Source of the DNA: Bacteroidales bacterium
Lineage (GTDB): Bacteria; Bacteroidota; Bacteroidia; Bacteroidales; UBA932
DNA length: 64,000 nt
Assembly (NCBI GenBank): GCA_024402135.1
Contig: JAKSJN010000001.1
Span: forward strand, 124,001 to 188,000
Reading direction: 5' to 3'
This document shows positions 50,090 through 59,115 of this stretch, in pieces. Position 1 is the stretch's first letter. Every line of letters begins with the position of its first letter. Below the pieces are notes generated by a model. That model had not been told where the DNA came from. It worked only from the letters and a program-made list of their open reading frames with translations, and searched no databases. Position numbers and translations under genes: made by a program.

Positions 50090-50764
50090 CTAGAGGTAAG
50101 TTACAGTCTCTTCCAGAGGCTTTCTGCTGAAGTGATTATCAAGCGGACCGGCTCCTTCTGCGGCATAGCCGAGATCCATGATCATGAGAATCTCCTCATC
50201 CTCAGGAAGGCCGAGGTCCTTGGCAAGCTTGTCAGGATCGACGAAATTGATCCAGCAGCTGTCGACGCCCACACTCTTTGCAGCAAGTATCATATGAGTG
50301 GCTACGATGGTAGCGTCCTCCACTCCCGATGTTCTCTTGCCGCCTGGATATGTGAAAACGTTGTTCTTGTTGAAAGCCACGACGAGACAGGTAGGTGCGC
50401 CATAGCGGCATGGAGTGTTGGCATCGATCTTTGCCAGAGCAGACTCTGACTGGAGAACATAGACATGCTGCTCCTGCAGGTTCTTGGCAGTCGGCGCAAG
50501 TCTTCCTGCCTCCAGAATAGCGTCAAGCTGCTCCTTGCTTATCTGCTCAGATGTGTATTTCTTGCATGAATAGCGGGCTGAAACAATTTCTTTGAAAGAC
50601 TTGGCATTGTTAACAAGGCCTCTCAGGCAGATAGGCAGATTGCCGTGTTCTCTATGATGTGCGACGCACTGACAGCATTTGCCGTGCCTAGGGCAGTCCT
50701 TAGGGCATGGACAGTCGATTGCGGGATTGTGCTGGCAGACGGGTTTGATGTTCTTTTCCTCCAT
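50090..50764 (-). CDS. Nitroreductase with N-terminal cysteine-rich segment
   Basis: 224 residues from ATG 50764. The first 45 residues contain a dense cysteine cluster (CPCPKDCPRHGKCCQC, then CLRG), which could bind zinc or an Fe-S cluster. Residues about 55-224 are a nitroreductase: SARYSCKKYTSEQISKEQLDAIL, APTAKNLQEQHVYVL and AKSVGVDSCWINFVDP. It is a cytoplasmic flavoprotein of unknown substrate. It follows the ABC-F and 62-residue genes closely. The longer frame upstream is rejected because it would overlap the small ORF. Confidence 0.85.
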   Translation of the reverse strand: MEEKNIKPVCQHNPAIDCPCPKDCPRHGKCCQCVAHHREHGNLPICLRGLVNNAKSFKEIVSARYSCKKYTSEQISKEQLDAILEAGRLAPTAKNLQEQHVYVLQSESALAKIDANTPCRYGAPTCLVVAFNKNNVFTYPGGKRTSGVEDATIVATHMILAAKSVGVDSCWINFVDPDKLAKDLGLPEDEEILMIMDLGYAAEGAGPLDNHFSRKPLEETVTYL

Positions 50765-50789
50765 GATACGGTTGTTGTATATAAAATGA

Positions 50790-50978
50790 TTACTCGACTG
50801 AATAGCTGCCTTCATCGTCACAGACGAGCCAGTCTCCTTCATTGACAGTAAGAAGACCGTCATCGGTCAGAATTGAAAGCATCGATGTGCCTATGCCCTC
50901 GTAAGGTGCAAGTGCTTTATTATCGGTGAACTCCTGGATTTCAGCGAAGTTCATGCCTGTATACTGTATCTTTCTCAT
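50790..50978 (-). CDS. 62-residue conserved-looking small protein
   Basis: ATG 50978 to stop 50790 encodes an acidic protein (MRKIQYTGMNFAEIQEFTDN ... VNEGDWLVCDDEGSYSVE). The GDW-L-V-x-D-x-x-G ending resembles small phage or plasmid-type proteins of unknown function. It begins four bases after the ABC-F stop and ends 25 bases before the nitroreductase, so it is co-transcribed with both. The longer frame from 51107 lies inside the ABC-F gene and is discarded. Confidence 0.65.
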   Translation of the reverse strand: MRKIQYTGMNFAEIQEFTDNKALAPYEGIGTSMLSILTDDGLLTVNEGDWLVCDDEGSYSVE

Positions 50979-50982
50979 GTCT

Positions 50983-52962
50983 TTACATATCTGAAAGCTC
51001 AGCCCACTCGTCGGTACGGGCATCGAGGTCTCTCTTGCACTCAAGATATGAACGGGTGAGCTCCATGATGTCGTCACCTTCCTTCGGATCCTGAAGGACA
51101 GCTTCAATCTTCTTCATCTCGGTCTCCAGTCTCTCGATCTCGTGCTCGAGCCAGGAGATACGGTTCTTTATCTTGCGGGCTTCTTTCGATGCTGCCTTGT
51201 TCTGCTGGTATGCAGCATTCTTGTCCTGCTGTGGAGCCTGGACCTGCTGTGCCGGTTTTGCGGACTGCTGCGGCTGAGAGTTCTGAGTTTTCTGCTGTGA
51301 GGCAGGCTGCTGAGATGGACCACCGATGCGGCGCTCAAGCTCATTGAGATTCTCGATCTTGCGGCTCTCCAGGAAGTCGCTTACGCTGCCGAGGTGCTCC
51401 TTGACATGTCCGTCGCGGAACTCGTACATCTTGTCAACCAGTCCATCCAGGAAGTCTCGGTCATGGGAAACCACTATCAGGGTGCCGTCGAATGACTTCA
51501 GGGCCTCCTTGAGTATATCCTTGGATTTGATGTCCATGTGGTTGGTAGGCTCGTCAAGGGCAAGCACGTTGTGACTCTGGAGCATGAGCTTGGCCATGCC
51601 GAGACGGGCGCGCTCACCTCCTGAAAGGACGCTGACCTTCTTGTCTATGTCTTCTCCGCGGAACAGGAAGCTGGCAAGAATATCACGGAGCTTAGTGCGG
51701 ATATCACCTACCGCGATGCGGTCAAGAGTGCCGAATACGGTATCATTCTTATCAAGCACATCTTCCTGATTCTGGGCAAAATAACCTACATTGACATTAT
51801 GTCCAACTTTAGATTCGCCAGAGATAGGTTCAAGCTCTCTCATGATCACTCTCATGAGTGTTGTCTTGCCTTCGCCGTTGCGACCGATAAGTGCGACTTT
51901 CTCGCCTCTCTTTATTTCAATGTCCGCATTGCGGAACACGACCTTCTCCGGGTAACCGACAGTCATGTCAACTGCCTTGTAGACCACGTCTCCAGAGCGC
52001 TGGGCGGCCGGGAACTTGACATTCATGGTTACATTGTCGGTCTCGTCTATCTCGATCCTGTCAAGCTTCTCAAGGGCCTTGATACGTGATTGTACCTGAT
52101 TGGACTTTGTCGGCTTGTACCTGAACTTGTTGATGAAGTCTTCAGTCTTCTCGATCATTCGCTGCTGGTTCTCGTACGCAGCTGTCTGCTGCGCCAGTCT
52201 TTCCGCGCGTAGCTCGACATACTTGCTGTATGAAACCTTGTAGTCATTGATATGGCCTAGCATGACCTCGACTGTCCTGTTTGTTACGGTATCAAGGAAC
52301 TTCCTGTCGTGGGAAACCAAAAGGAGTGAACCACGGTAATTCTTCAGATAGTCCTCCAGCCATTCGATGGACTCGATGTCAAGGTGGTTGGTAGGCTCGT
52401 CGAGCAGCAGCAGATCAGGCTGTCCGAGGAGAATCTTTGCAAGCTCGATACGCATGTTCCAGCCCTGGCTGAATGTCTCGGTCGGACGATCCAGATCCTC
52501 ATCCTTGAAGCCAAGTCCCATAAGGGTACGAAGTGCCTGTACTTCAAGAGGTTCACTACTGCTTACCTGAAGATGGTCATTAAGTTCATTGAGTCTCTCG
52601 ATTAGCTTTAGATACTCTTCGGATTCGTAGTCTGTACGTTCTGCAAGTTCCTTGGTGATATCCTCGATCTCGATTTCCACATTCTTCAGGGCCTCGAAGG
52701 CTGTCATGGTTTCTTCCATGACGGTGCGGCCGCGATGGTGCTCCATGATCTGCGGAAGATAGCCGATGGTGATATGGTTCGGCTTGTCAACCGAGCCGCT
52801 GGTCGGTGACTGCCATCCACATATCAGCTTCATGATTGTCGATTTGCCGGCGCCATTCTTTCCAACGAGTCCGATCTTGTCAGTCTCGCTGATATGGAAG
52901 TTTATGTTGTCCAGCAGCGTATAGCTGCCGTATGCTACTGTCAAATTATTGATTGAAATCAT
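50983..52962 (-). CDS. ABC-F family ATPase (Uup/YdiF-like)
   Basis: 659 residues, two ABC domains without membrane spans: Walker A GKNGAGKST (about 35) and GRNGEGKTT (about 365), signature FSQGWNMR (about 165, degenerate) and LSGGERAR, Walker B LLLLDEPTNHLD and VLALDEPTNHMD. The linker is charged and long. The C-terminus has a Q/P-rich stretch (about 560-600) then a coiled coil (about 610-655), as in Uup-like proteins. Such factors act on ribosomes. The TatC gene ends three bases before it. Confidence 0.92.
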   Translation of the reverse strand: MISINNLTVAYGSYTLLDNINFHISETDKIGLVGKNGAGKSTIMKLICGWQSPTSGSVDKPNHITIGYLPQIMEHHRGRTVMEETMTAFEALKNVEIEIEDITKELAERTDYESEEYLKLIERLNELNDHLQVSSSEPLEVQALRTLMGLGFKDEDLDRPTETFSQGWNMRIELAKILLGQPDLLLLDEPTNHLDIESIEWLEDYLKNYRGSLLLVSHDRKFLDTVTNRTVEVMLGHINDYKVSYSKYVELRAERLAQQTAAYENQQRMIEKTEDFINKFRYKPTKSNQVQSRIKALEKLDRIEIDETDNVTMNVKFPAAQRSGDVVYKAVDMTVGYPEKVVFRNADIEIKRGEKVALIGRNGEGKTTLMRVIMRELEPISGESKVGHNVNVGYFAQNQEDVLDKNDTVFGTLDRIAVGDIRTKLRDILASFLFRGEDIDKKVSVLSGGERARLGMAKLMLQSHNVLALDEPTNHMDIKSKDILKEALKSFDGTLIVVSHDRDFLDGLVDKMYEFRDGHVKEHLGSVSDFLESRKIENLNELERRIGGPSQQPASQQKTQNSQPQQSAKPAQQVQAPQQDKNAAYQQNKAASKEARKIKNRISWLEHEIERLETEMKKIEAVLQDPKEGDDIMELTRSYLECKRDLDARTDEWAELSDM

Positions 52963-52965
52963 AGT

Positions 52966-53727
52966 CTAAGCGGTTGATTCATCGTCCGTTATTACTTCCT
53001 TCGCACCTTCGCGGCACAGCAGGATGCTGAATTCATAGAGGAGATACAGCGGAGCAGCCACCACCAGCATGGTAAACGGATCGCCGGTAGGCGTCAACAC
53101 GGCTGCAAGCACGAGCAGCACCAGGACGGCATGCCTGCGATACTGACGCAGGAAAGACCTTGTGACAATACCGAACTGCGAAAGGATGGCAAGAACCGAC
53201 GGAAACTCAAACAACACACCCATGAGGAATACCATAGATGTGAATATCGAAATATACGAATTCAGTGAGAATGTATTGGTTACGTTGGCACTCACCTGAT
53301 ATCCATTGAAGAAAGTGAGCAGAATCGGCATGACAATGAAATAGCCGACTGCAAGTCCAAGATAGAACAGCACTGCTCCGAGTGCAAACGCTCCTCTTAT
53401 GGTCTTCTTTTCATTATCGTACAGTCCGGGAGCGATGAACTGCCACAGGAAAAAGAACAGGAAAGGAAAGGATACGACCAGCGCACAGATGAAACTCACC
53501 TTGATATGAGTGAAGAACTGCGCTGATATGTCGATGTTTATGAGATCCAGGTTCATGCCCACACCCAGGAGTCTGTACAACCAGAAATCACCCTGCGTAG
53601 GACGCAGGATGATTCCGTCGAACAGAAAGTCCTTGAAGAAGAAGAGGGCTGTGAAGCACGCCAAAAGGAGGAGAACCGAGCGGATTATGACACCTCTCAG
53701 TTCCTCCAGATGATCCCAGAAGGTCAT
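52966..53727 (-). CDS. tatC: Sec-independent translocase TatC
   Basis: 253 residues with six membrane helices; the family opening MTFWDHLEELRG, then FFTHIKVSFICALVVSFPFLFFFLWQFIAPGLYDNEKK, and ALAAVLTPTGDPF-type ending (here LVLAAVLTPTGDPFTM). It receives twin-arginine signal peptides in the inner membrane. The ATG shares one base with the tatA stop (TAATG), so the Tat pair is translationally coupled. Confidence 0.95.
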   Translation of the reverse strand: MTFWDHLEELRGVIIRSVLLLLACFTALFFFKDFLFDGIILRPTQGDFWLYRLLGVGMNLDLINIDISAQFFTHIKVSFICALVVSFPFLFFFLWQFIAPGLYDNEKKTIRGAFALGAVLFYLGLAVGYFIVMPILLTFFNGYQVSANVTNTFSLNSYISIFTSMVFLMGVLFEFPSVLAILSQFGIVTRSFLRQYRRHAVLVLLVLAAVLTPTGDPFTMLVVAAPLYLLYEFSILLCREGAKEVITDDESTA

Positions 53728-53942
53728 TATTCGTCCTTTTCTAACTCCTTGATGTCCTTCTTTACTTCCTTGAGTTCGTCTTCGACATCCTTCATGCCGG
53801 CACGGAAACTCTTCAGTCCCTTGCCGAGGCCGTGCATAAGCTCAGGAATCTTCTTTCCTCCGAAGAGAAGCATGATTGCCAGGAAGATGAGAAACATCTC
53901 ACCGAATCCAAGGCTGCCGAGAAAAAGCGGATACAATCTCAT
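53727..53942 (-). CDS. tatA: TatA-family twin-arginine translocase subunit
   Basis: 71 residues: one N-terminal transmembrane helix (GFGEMFLIFLAIMLLFGGKKIPEL), an FGGKKIPELMHGLGKGLKSF amphipathic helix and an acidic-basic charged tail. It forms the protein-conducting pore with TatC. No separate TatB is seen nearby. Confidence 0.93.
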   Translation of the reverse strand: MRLYPLFLGSLGFGEMFLIFLAIMLLFGGKKIPELMHGLGKGLKSFRAGMKDVEDELKEVKKDIKELEKDE

Positions 53943-53963
53943 GATGATCTGTATTATCGGTTA

Positions 53964-54362
53964 TTATTCGTCAAACAGTGATGCAAGTCCCTCCGGACAA
54001 CGGCATGGGCGTCCGGTTTTCTTGTCGAGAAAGCCTACCACGACAGTTCCGCGTGCGCAGACCTCGCCTCTCTGGTTACGGACTTCCTGCTCGAAAGTGA
54101 ACTTTGCCAGAGGTTTCTTTTCAACCTTTGCGCTCACTGTCAGCACGTCTCCCATCCTTGCCGGATAAAGGTATCGGCACTCTATAGATACGATTGGGAA
54201 GAGAGTTCCCTCCTCTTCGCAGCGCTCGACCGGATAACCGTTCTCTGCCATCATCTTGCTGCGGCAGGTCTCGAAATATCTGATATAGTTCGAGTGGTGT
54301 ACGATGCCCATCTGGTCGGTTTCGTAATACCTTACCGGGAATTCAACCTCTGAATATAACAT
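53964..54362 (-). CDS. Hotdog-fold acyl-CoA thioesterase (YbgC-like)
   Basis: 132 residues with the 4HBT signature RYYETDQMGIVHHSNYIRYFE, where the D-x-x-G-x-V-x-H-x-x-Y block holds the active aspartate (about 16). VGFLDKKTGRPCRCPEG closes the protein. It hydrolyses acyl-CoA in the cytoplasm. It is between valS (34 bases) and tatA (21 bases) in one run. Confidence 0.9.
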   Translation of the reverse strand: MLYSEVEFPVRYYETDQMGIVHHSNYIRYFETCRSKMMAENGYPVERCEEEGTLFPIVSIECRYLYPARMGDVLTVSAKVEKKPLAKFTFEQEVRNQRGEVCARGTVVVGFLDKKTGRPCRCPEGLASLFDE

Positions 54363-54396
54363 AACAAAAATGTTACATCAATGTAACTAAGTTGTT

Positions 54397-57051
54397 TTAT
54401 TTATTATTTTCCAATGCCTTGATAGCAGATTCATAACTTTCAATCTTTGAAAGCGAGTCAGCCTCTTTCTGGCGCTCGATTGCGATCACCTTCTCAGGTG
54501 CATGAGCGACAAAGGACTCGTTCGAGAGCTTCTTGCGCACGCTTTCAAGGAACTTCTGCTGATATTCGAGGTCCTTGCGGAGCTTTGCAAGCTCTTCCTC
54601 GACGTTGACGAATCCGGCAAGAGGTACGAACATCTCGACTGTCTTCACCATGAATGAAGCGCCGGCATCCTGGCCGAAATCAGCGACCTTATCGATAGAA
54701 GAAGTATTTGCAAGCTTAGCGACTACAGCGGCGAACTCCATCGGGAAGTCTCCTTTGATCTTGAGGGCGAACTGTTCCTTTGGAGAGATGTTCTTCTGCT
54801 GACGGATGCTGCGGATATTCATCACAGCCTCGCGTGCAAGGTCGAATGAATCGAGTACGGCAGCCTCCCATGCGCCAGCCTTTGGAGTTGGCTGGTACAT
54901 GATGGTCTCACCTTCCTTGCGGTCAGCCATCGCCTGCCAGAGTTCCTCGGTGATGAATGGCATTACAGGGTGGATCATCTTGAGAAGTGCCTCGAAGAAT
55001 CCGAGGGTAGCCTGGTACGTAGTCTCGTCGATCGCACAGCCGTATGCTGGCTTCACAAGCTCGAGGTACCACGCGCAGAAGTCATCCCAGAATATCTTGT
55101 AGATAGCCATGAGGGCATCAGAAATTCTGAACTTGGAATAGTGATCCTCAACGAGTTCAACAGTCTGACTTAAACGGCTTTCGAACCACTTTACAGCGAG
55201 CTTTGCTGCCTCAGGTGTCTCGACATCGGCACTGTGTTCCCATCCGCTGATGAGACGGAATGAGTTCCATATCTTGCCGCAGAAGTTACGTCCCTGCTCT
55301 ACCTGCGACTCATCATAGAAGATGTCGTTGCCGGCCGAAGAACAGAGAAGCATGCCGATACGTACAGCGTCTGCACCGTACTTGGCGATGAGGTCAAGCG
55401 GGTCTGGACTGTTTCCAAGAGTCTTGGACATCTTGCGGCCGAGATTGTCGCGAACGATACCTGTGAGGTAAACGTTGCGGAAAGGGACCTCCTTCATGAA
55501 CTCGTCACCGGCCATGATCATGCGGGCAACCCAGAAGAAGAGAATATCCGGTCCGGTCACAAGATCGTTGGTAGGATAATAGTATGCAAGGTCGCTGTTC
55601 GGCTCAGCCTCTGGATGGCCAGCCTTGTTTGAGTCGAATACCGAAATAGGCCAGAGCCAGCTTGAGAACCAGGTGTCAAGCACGTCAGGATCCTGGCGGA
55701 GATCATCCATGCCGAGAGCCGGATCGATTTCCTGCGCAGCCTTAAGTGCAGCTTCAGGTGTAGCCTCAACAACCACCTTTCCATCAGGAAGATAGTATGC
55801 AGGAATCTGCTGACCCCACCAGAGCTGGCGAGAGATACACCAGTCACGCACGGTCTCCATCCAGTGACGGTATGTGTTGCGGTACTTGTCAGGGATAAGC
55901 TTGACATTGCCAGACTCGACGCTGTCGAGCGCCATTGCAGCGAGATCCTCCATCTTGAGGAACCACTGTGCGGAGAGCTTAGGCTCGATTACAGCGTTGG
56001 TACGCTCAGAATATCCGATTGGAGAGGTATAGTCCTCGATGTGGTCGATGTTGCCGGCCTCCTCGAGCATCTTGGCTATCTTGTTTCTTGCATCGAAGCG
56101 GTCCTCTCCTATGAGGATCTGGGCCTTTTCGTTGAGTCGGCCGTGGTCATCGATGATGTCGAGTACAGGAAGGTTGTGACGGAGGCCGATCTCATAGTCA
56201 TGAGCGTCATGCGCAGGAGTAACCTTGAGGCATCCTGTTCCGAAGTCCATTTCCACGTAGTCATCCTCGATGATAGGAATCTCCCTGTTGATAAGAGGGA
56301 TGAGAACCTTCTTGCCCTTGAGCCAGTGGTGACGCTCGTCGTTTGGATTCACGCACACGGCAGCATCGGCCATGATGGTCTCAGGACGGGTTGTTGCAAC
56401 CACGATGTACTTGTCAGTAGGATTGCCGTTGCCGTCCGAGATGAAATACTTCATGTGATAGAACTTGCTGGCGGTGTCCTTGTGGTTCACTTCCTCGTCA
56501 GAAACCGCCGTCAAGCCGACCGGATCCCAGTTGACCATGCGGACTCCCCTGTAGATGAGGCCTTTCTTGTAGAAATACACGAAAGTATTGATCACAGCCT
56601 TTGAGAGTTCAGGCTCCATGGTGAACTTGGTACGATCCCAGTCACATGAGCATCCAAGCTTGCGGAGCTGGCTGAGGATGATGCCGCCATGTTCCTCCTT
56701 CCACTCCCAGGCATACTTGAGGAATTCCTCGCGGGTAAGGTCCTCCTTGCTGATTCCCATGCCCTTGAGCTTGGCAACGACCTTGCTCTCGGTAGCGATG
56801 GAAGCGTGGTCGGTACCAGGCACCCAGCATGCGTTCTTGCCGTCCATGCGGGCCTTGCGGATGAGCACGTCATTGAGAGTATTGTTCAGCACGTGGCCCA
56901 TGTGAAGGATACCGGTCACATTCGGTGGCGGGATCACGATGGTATATGGCTCACGTGAATCAGGTTCTGAATGGAAGAACTTGTGGTCCTGCCAATAGGC
57001 GTACCACTTGTCCTCTACCTCTGAGGGATTGTACTTTGCGGATAATTCCAT
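54397..57051 (-). CDS. valS: Valyl-tRNA synthetase
   Basis: 884 residues with the class Ia signatures: PPPNVTGILHMGHVLNNTLND (HIGH region, here HMGH), an editing domain (about 190-340, VATTRPETIMADAAVCV and GTGCLKVTPAHDAHDYEIG), LGRKMSKTLGNSPDP (KMSKS region) and a C-terminal coiled coil (about 815-880). It charges tRNA-Val. Length is normal for the family. Probably translated from the nagB-headed transcript. Confidence 0.97.
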   Translation of the reverse strand: MELSAKYNPSEVEDKWYAYWQDHKFFHSEPDSREPYTIVIPPPNVTGILHMGHVLNNTLNDVLIRKARMDGKNACWVPGTDHASIATESKVVAKLKGMGISKEDLTREEFLKYAWEWKEEHGGIILSQLRKLGCSCDWDRTKFTMEPELSKAVINTFVYFYKKGLIYRGVRMVNWDPVGLTAVSDEEVNHKDTASKFYHMKYFISDGNGNPTDKYIVVATTRPETIMADAAVCVNPNDERHHWLKGKKVLIPLINREIPIIEDDYVEMDFGTGCLKVTPAHDAHDYEIGLRHNLPVLDIIDDHGRLNEKAQILIGEDRFDARNKIAKMLEEAGNIDHIEDYTSPIGYSERTNAVIEPKLSAQWFLKMEDLAAMALDSVESGNVKLIPDKYRNTYRHWMETVRDWCISRQLWWGQQIPAYYLPDGKVVVEATPEAALKAAQEIDPALGMDDLRQDPDVLDTWFSSWLWPISVFDSNKAGHPEAEPNSDLAYYYPTNDLVTGPDILFFWVARMIMAGDEFMKEVPFRNVYLTGIVRDNLGRKMSKTLGNSPDPLDLIAKYGADAVRIGMLLCSSAGNDIFYDESQVEQGRNFCGKIWNSFRLISGWEHSADVETPEAAKLAVKWFESRLSQTVELVEDHYSKFRISDALMAIYKIFWDDFCAWYLELVKPAYGCAIDETTYQATLGFFEALLKMIHPVMPFITEELWQAMADRKEGETIMYQPTPKAGAWEAAVLDSFDLAREAVMNIRSIRQQKNISPKEQFALKIKGDFPMEFAAVVAKLANTSSIDKVADFGQDAGASFMVKTVEMFVPLAGFVNVEEELAKLRKDLEYQQKFLESVRKKLSNESFVAHAPEKVIAIERQKEADSLSKIESYESAIKALENNK

Positions 57052-57070
57052 TGTCTATGTATGTTTCTAT

Positions 57071-57889
57071 TTAAAACTTGTTGATGTACTCGCTGACAAC
57101 ATCCTCGAGGGTCTGCTTGTCCTTGAAGTACTGGTAAGTCGAGAGTTTGAGGTCAACGCATGCCTCTTCATCGCATACGATTACTCCATGCTGATGCATC
57201 TGGAGTGCCGAAGCGGTCCACATGTGGTTCACACCTTCGTCGATCACGTGGCGGAGAGCATTGCTCTTCGCAGGACCATTGACCACGAGAAGGACCTCCT
57301 TTGCCGCCATCACAGTGCCGACGCCGACAGTCAAGGCTCGCTTCGGGACCTTGTTCACGTCATTGTCGAAGAATCGGCAGTTTGCCTGGATGGTATTGGT
57401 GGTAAGCGTCTTCACACGTGTACGGGAAGCCAGCGACGAACCAGGCTCATTGAAAGCGATATGTCCGTCAGGGCCGATGCCGCCCATGAAAAGGTCGATT
57501 CCGCCTGCGTCCTCGATCATCTTCTCGTAATTTTCGCACTCGGCCTTGAGGTCGGCTGCGTTTCCGTTGAGGATATGAACGTTTTCAGGCTTGATGTCGA
57601 TATGGCTGAAGAAATTGTTCCACATGAAAGAATGATAGCTCTCAGGATGCTCCTCAGGAAGTGCGACGTACTCATCCATGTTGAAAGTCACGACGTTCCG
57701 GAAAGAAATATTTCCTGCCTCATAGAGCTTGATGAGCTGGCGGTAAAGGCCGAGTGGGGATGAACCTGTCGGACATCCGAGCACGAATGGATGCTCCGGA
57801 GTAGGGTTCGCATCGATAATACGCTGCGCCACATAGTTGGCTGCGAATACCGACATCTCGGCATAGTTTTCGGTGATTATTACGCGCAT
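57071..57889 (-). CDS. nagB: Glucosamine-6-phosphate deaminase
   Basis: 272 residues, close to the usual 265-270. Landmarks: LGCPTGSSPLGLYRQLIKLY, TFNMDEYVAL with the catalytic aspartate (about 72), LFMGGIGPDGHIAFNEPGSSLASRTRVK with the ring-opening histidine and its acidic partner, and TVGVGTVMAAKEVLLVVNG. It converts glucosamine 6-phosphate to fructose 6-phosphate and ammonia. First gene of a long minus-strand run, valS following at 19 bases. Confidence 0.96.
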   Translation of the reverse strand: MRVIITENYAEMSVFAANYVAQRIIDANPTPEHPFVLGCPTGSSPLGLYRQLIKLYEAGNISFRNVVTFNMDEYVALPEEHPESYHSFMWNNFFSHIDIKPENVHILNGNAADLKAECENYEKMIEDAGGIDLFMGGIGPDGHIAFNEPGSSLASRTRVKTLTTNTIQANCRFFDNDVNKVPKRALTVGVGTVMAAKEVLLVVNGPAKSNALRHVIDEGVNHMWTASALQMHQHGVIVCDEEACVDLKLSTYQYFKDKQTLEDVVSEYINKF

Positions 57890-57915
57890 GTGTTCTTAAT
57901 AATTACAAAATCGTG

Positions 57916-57947
57916 TAAATATAGGCATTTTCACCCCATTCATCAAA
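57916..57947 (-). promoter_or_regulatory. Promoter of the nagB-valS run
   Basis: Minus-strand TTTG (57944-57947) and TATATTTA (57916-57923) with a 20-base spacer, 26 bases before the nagB ATG. Confidence 0.75.
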
Positions 57948-57965
57948 TTTATCAAAGGGATTGGC

Positions 57966-57973
57966 TATTTTTG
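57966..57973 (+). promoter_or_regulatory. -7 element of the kdsC-maf operon
   Basis: TATTTTTG, 21 bases before the kdsC ATG, divergent from nagB. This excludes the long upstream extension of the frame into nagB. Confidence 0.6.
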
Positions 57974-57994
57974 CACGACAAACCACAACACGAT

Positions 57995-58516
57995 ATGGAT
58001 CTCAGCAAGATAAAGGCCGTCGCATTCGACGTCGACGGCATCCTTACCGACGGCGGAATCCTCGCCATGCCGGACGGAGACCTTCTCCGTGTATTCGACT
58101 CCAAGGACGCATTCGGAATCCGCATGGCCCGGATGAAGGGAATCATTCCAGCCATCATTACCGGAGGCAGTTCAGAAAGCATCGCACACCGCATGGTCAT
58201 GGTCGGCGTCGCACGCGAAGACATATATCTGCACTCCCGCTACAAGCTCGAGGATTTCCAGGACTTCTGCCAGCGCCATAACCTCCAGCCAGAGGAAGTC
58301 ATGTACTTCGGAGATGACCTTCCGGACATTGACGTGCTGAAGGCTTGCGGATGCGCAGTCGCCCCTGCCGACGCCGTTCCTGAAGTCAAGGAAGTGGCCG
58401 ACATAGTATCACCGTTCAACGGAGGAAAAGGCTGCGTAAGACATGCGATGGAACTGCTTCTCAAGAGTCGTGGAGAGTGGATTCTGGACAGTGGAGTTTA
58501 CAAGAAGATGTTCTAG
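57995..58516 (+). CDS. kdsC: KDO-8-phosphate phosphatase family (KdsC-like)
   Basis: 173 residues, no cap domain, with HAD motifs FDVDGILTDGG (D12, D14), ITGGSS and YFGDDLPDIDVLKACG, and APADAVPEVKEVADIVSPFNGGKGCVRH, the typical tail of KdsC. It removes phosphate from KDO-8-P in lipid A-core assembly. It precedes maf by two bases, the usual order in Bacteroidota. Confidence 0.92.
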   Translation: MDLSKIKAVAFDVDGILTDGGILAMPDGDLLRVFDSKDAFGIRMARMKGIIPAIITGGSSESIAHRMVMVGVAREDIYLHSRYKLEDFQDFCQRHNLQPEEVMYFGDDLPDIDVLKACGCAVAPADAVPEVKEVADIVSPFNGGKGCVRHAMELLLKSRGEWILDSGVYKKMF

Positions 58517-58518
58517 GA

Positions 58519-59100
58519 ATGGACCTGAAGGGAAAGAAGATCATACTGGCGAGCGGATCGCCAAGAAGGAGAGAATTACTCTCCGGATTAGGAATTGATT
58601 TTGAAGTTGATAAGAAGAACAACTTCGAGGAATGCTATAGCCCGGACACGCCTCATGAAAGCATACCTTCAGTACTGTCTGAAGGCAAGTCCTATGGATT
58701 CTGGAGAGGACTTGAGGAGGACGAGATTCTGGTCACTTCCGACACCCTCGTCCTCTGCGGAGACGAGGTCATGGGCAAGCCCAAGGACAAGGAGGATGCT
58801 GTGCGCATGCTGCGTCTTCTGAGCGGCCGCGAGCACAAGGTTATTACAGCCGTCACAATGCGTGACAGTACCCGCCACAAGACAGTCTCCGACACCGCGG
58901 TCGTACATTTCAAGAATATTTCCGACGACGAGATTGAATACTATATCGACAACTGCAGGCCGTTCGACAAAGCCGGAGCATACGGCATCCAGGAATGGAT
59001 CGGATATATCGGAATCACCGGAATCGAAGGGTCTTATTTCACAATAATGGGATTCCCGATGCACGTTGTCTACTCGCTGCTCAACGAGTTCATAGGCTGA
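58519..59100 (+). CDS. maf: Maf-family nucleotide pyrophosphatase
   Basis: 193 residues with ILASGSPRRRELLSGLG at the N-terminus, SDTLVLCGDEVMGKPKDKEDAVRMLRLLSGREHKVITAV in the middle and DKAGAYGIQEWIGYIGITGIEGSYFTIMGFP at the end, all hallmarks of Maf/YhdE. It hydrolyses dTTP/UTP or modified nucleotides. Operon with kdsC. Confidence 0.94.
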   Translation: MDLKGKKIILASGSPRRRELLSGLGIDFEVDKKNNFEECYSPDTPHESIPSVLSEGKSYGFWRGLEEDEILVTSDTLVLCGDEVMGKPKDKEDAVRMLRLLSGREHKVITAVTMRDSTRHKTVSDTAVVHFKNISDDEIEYYIDNCRPFDKAGAYGIQEWIGYIGITGIEGSYFTIMGFPMHVVYSLLNEFIG

Positions 59101-59115
59101 TTCTCACCAAACCAT

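Noticed and set aside
55864-56604. 246-codon plus-strand ORF inside valS
   Set aside because: valS is certain from HMGH, editing-domain and KMSK motifs; the opposite frame is a by-product of its codon bias.
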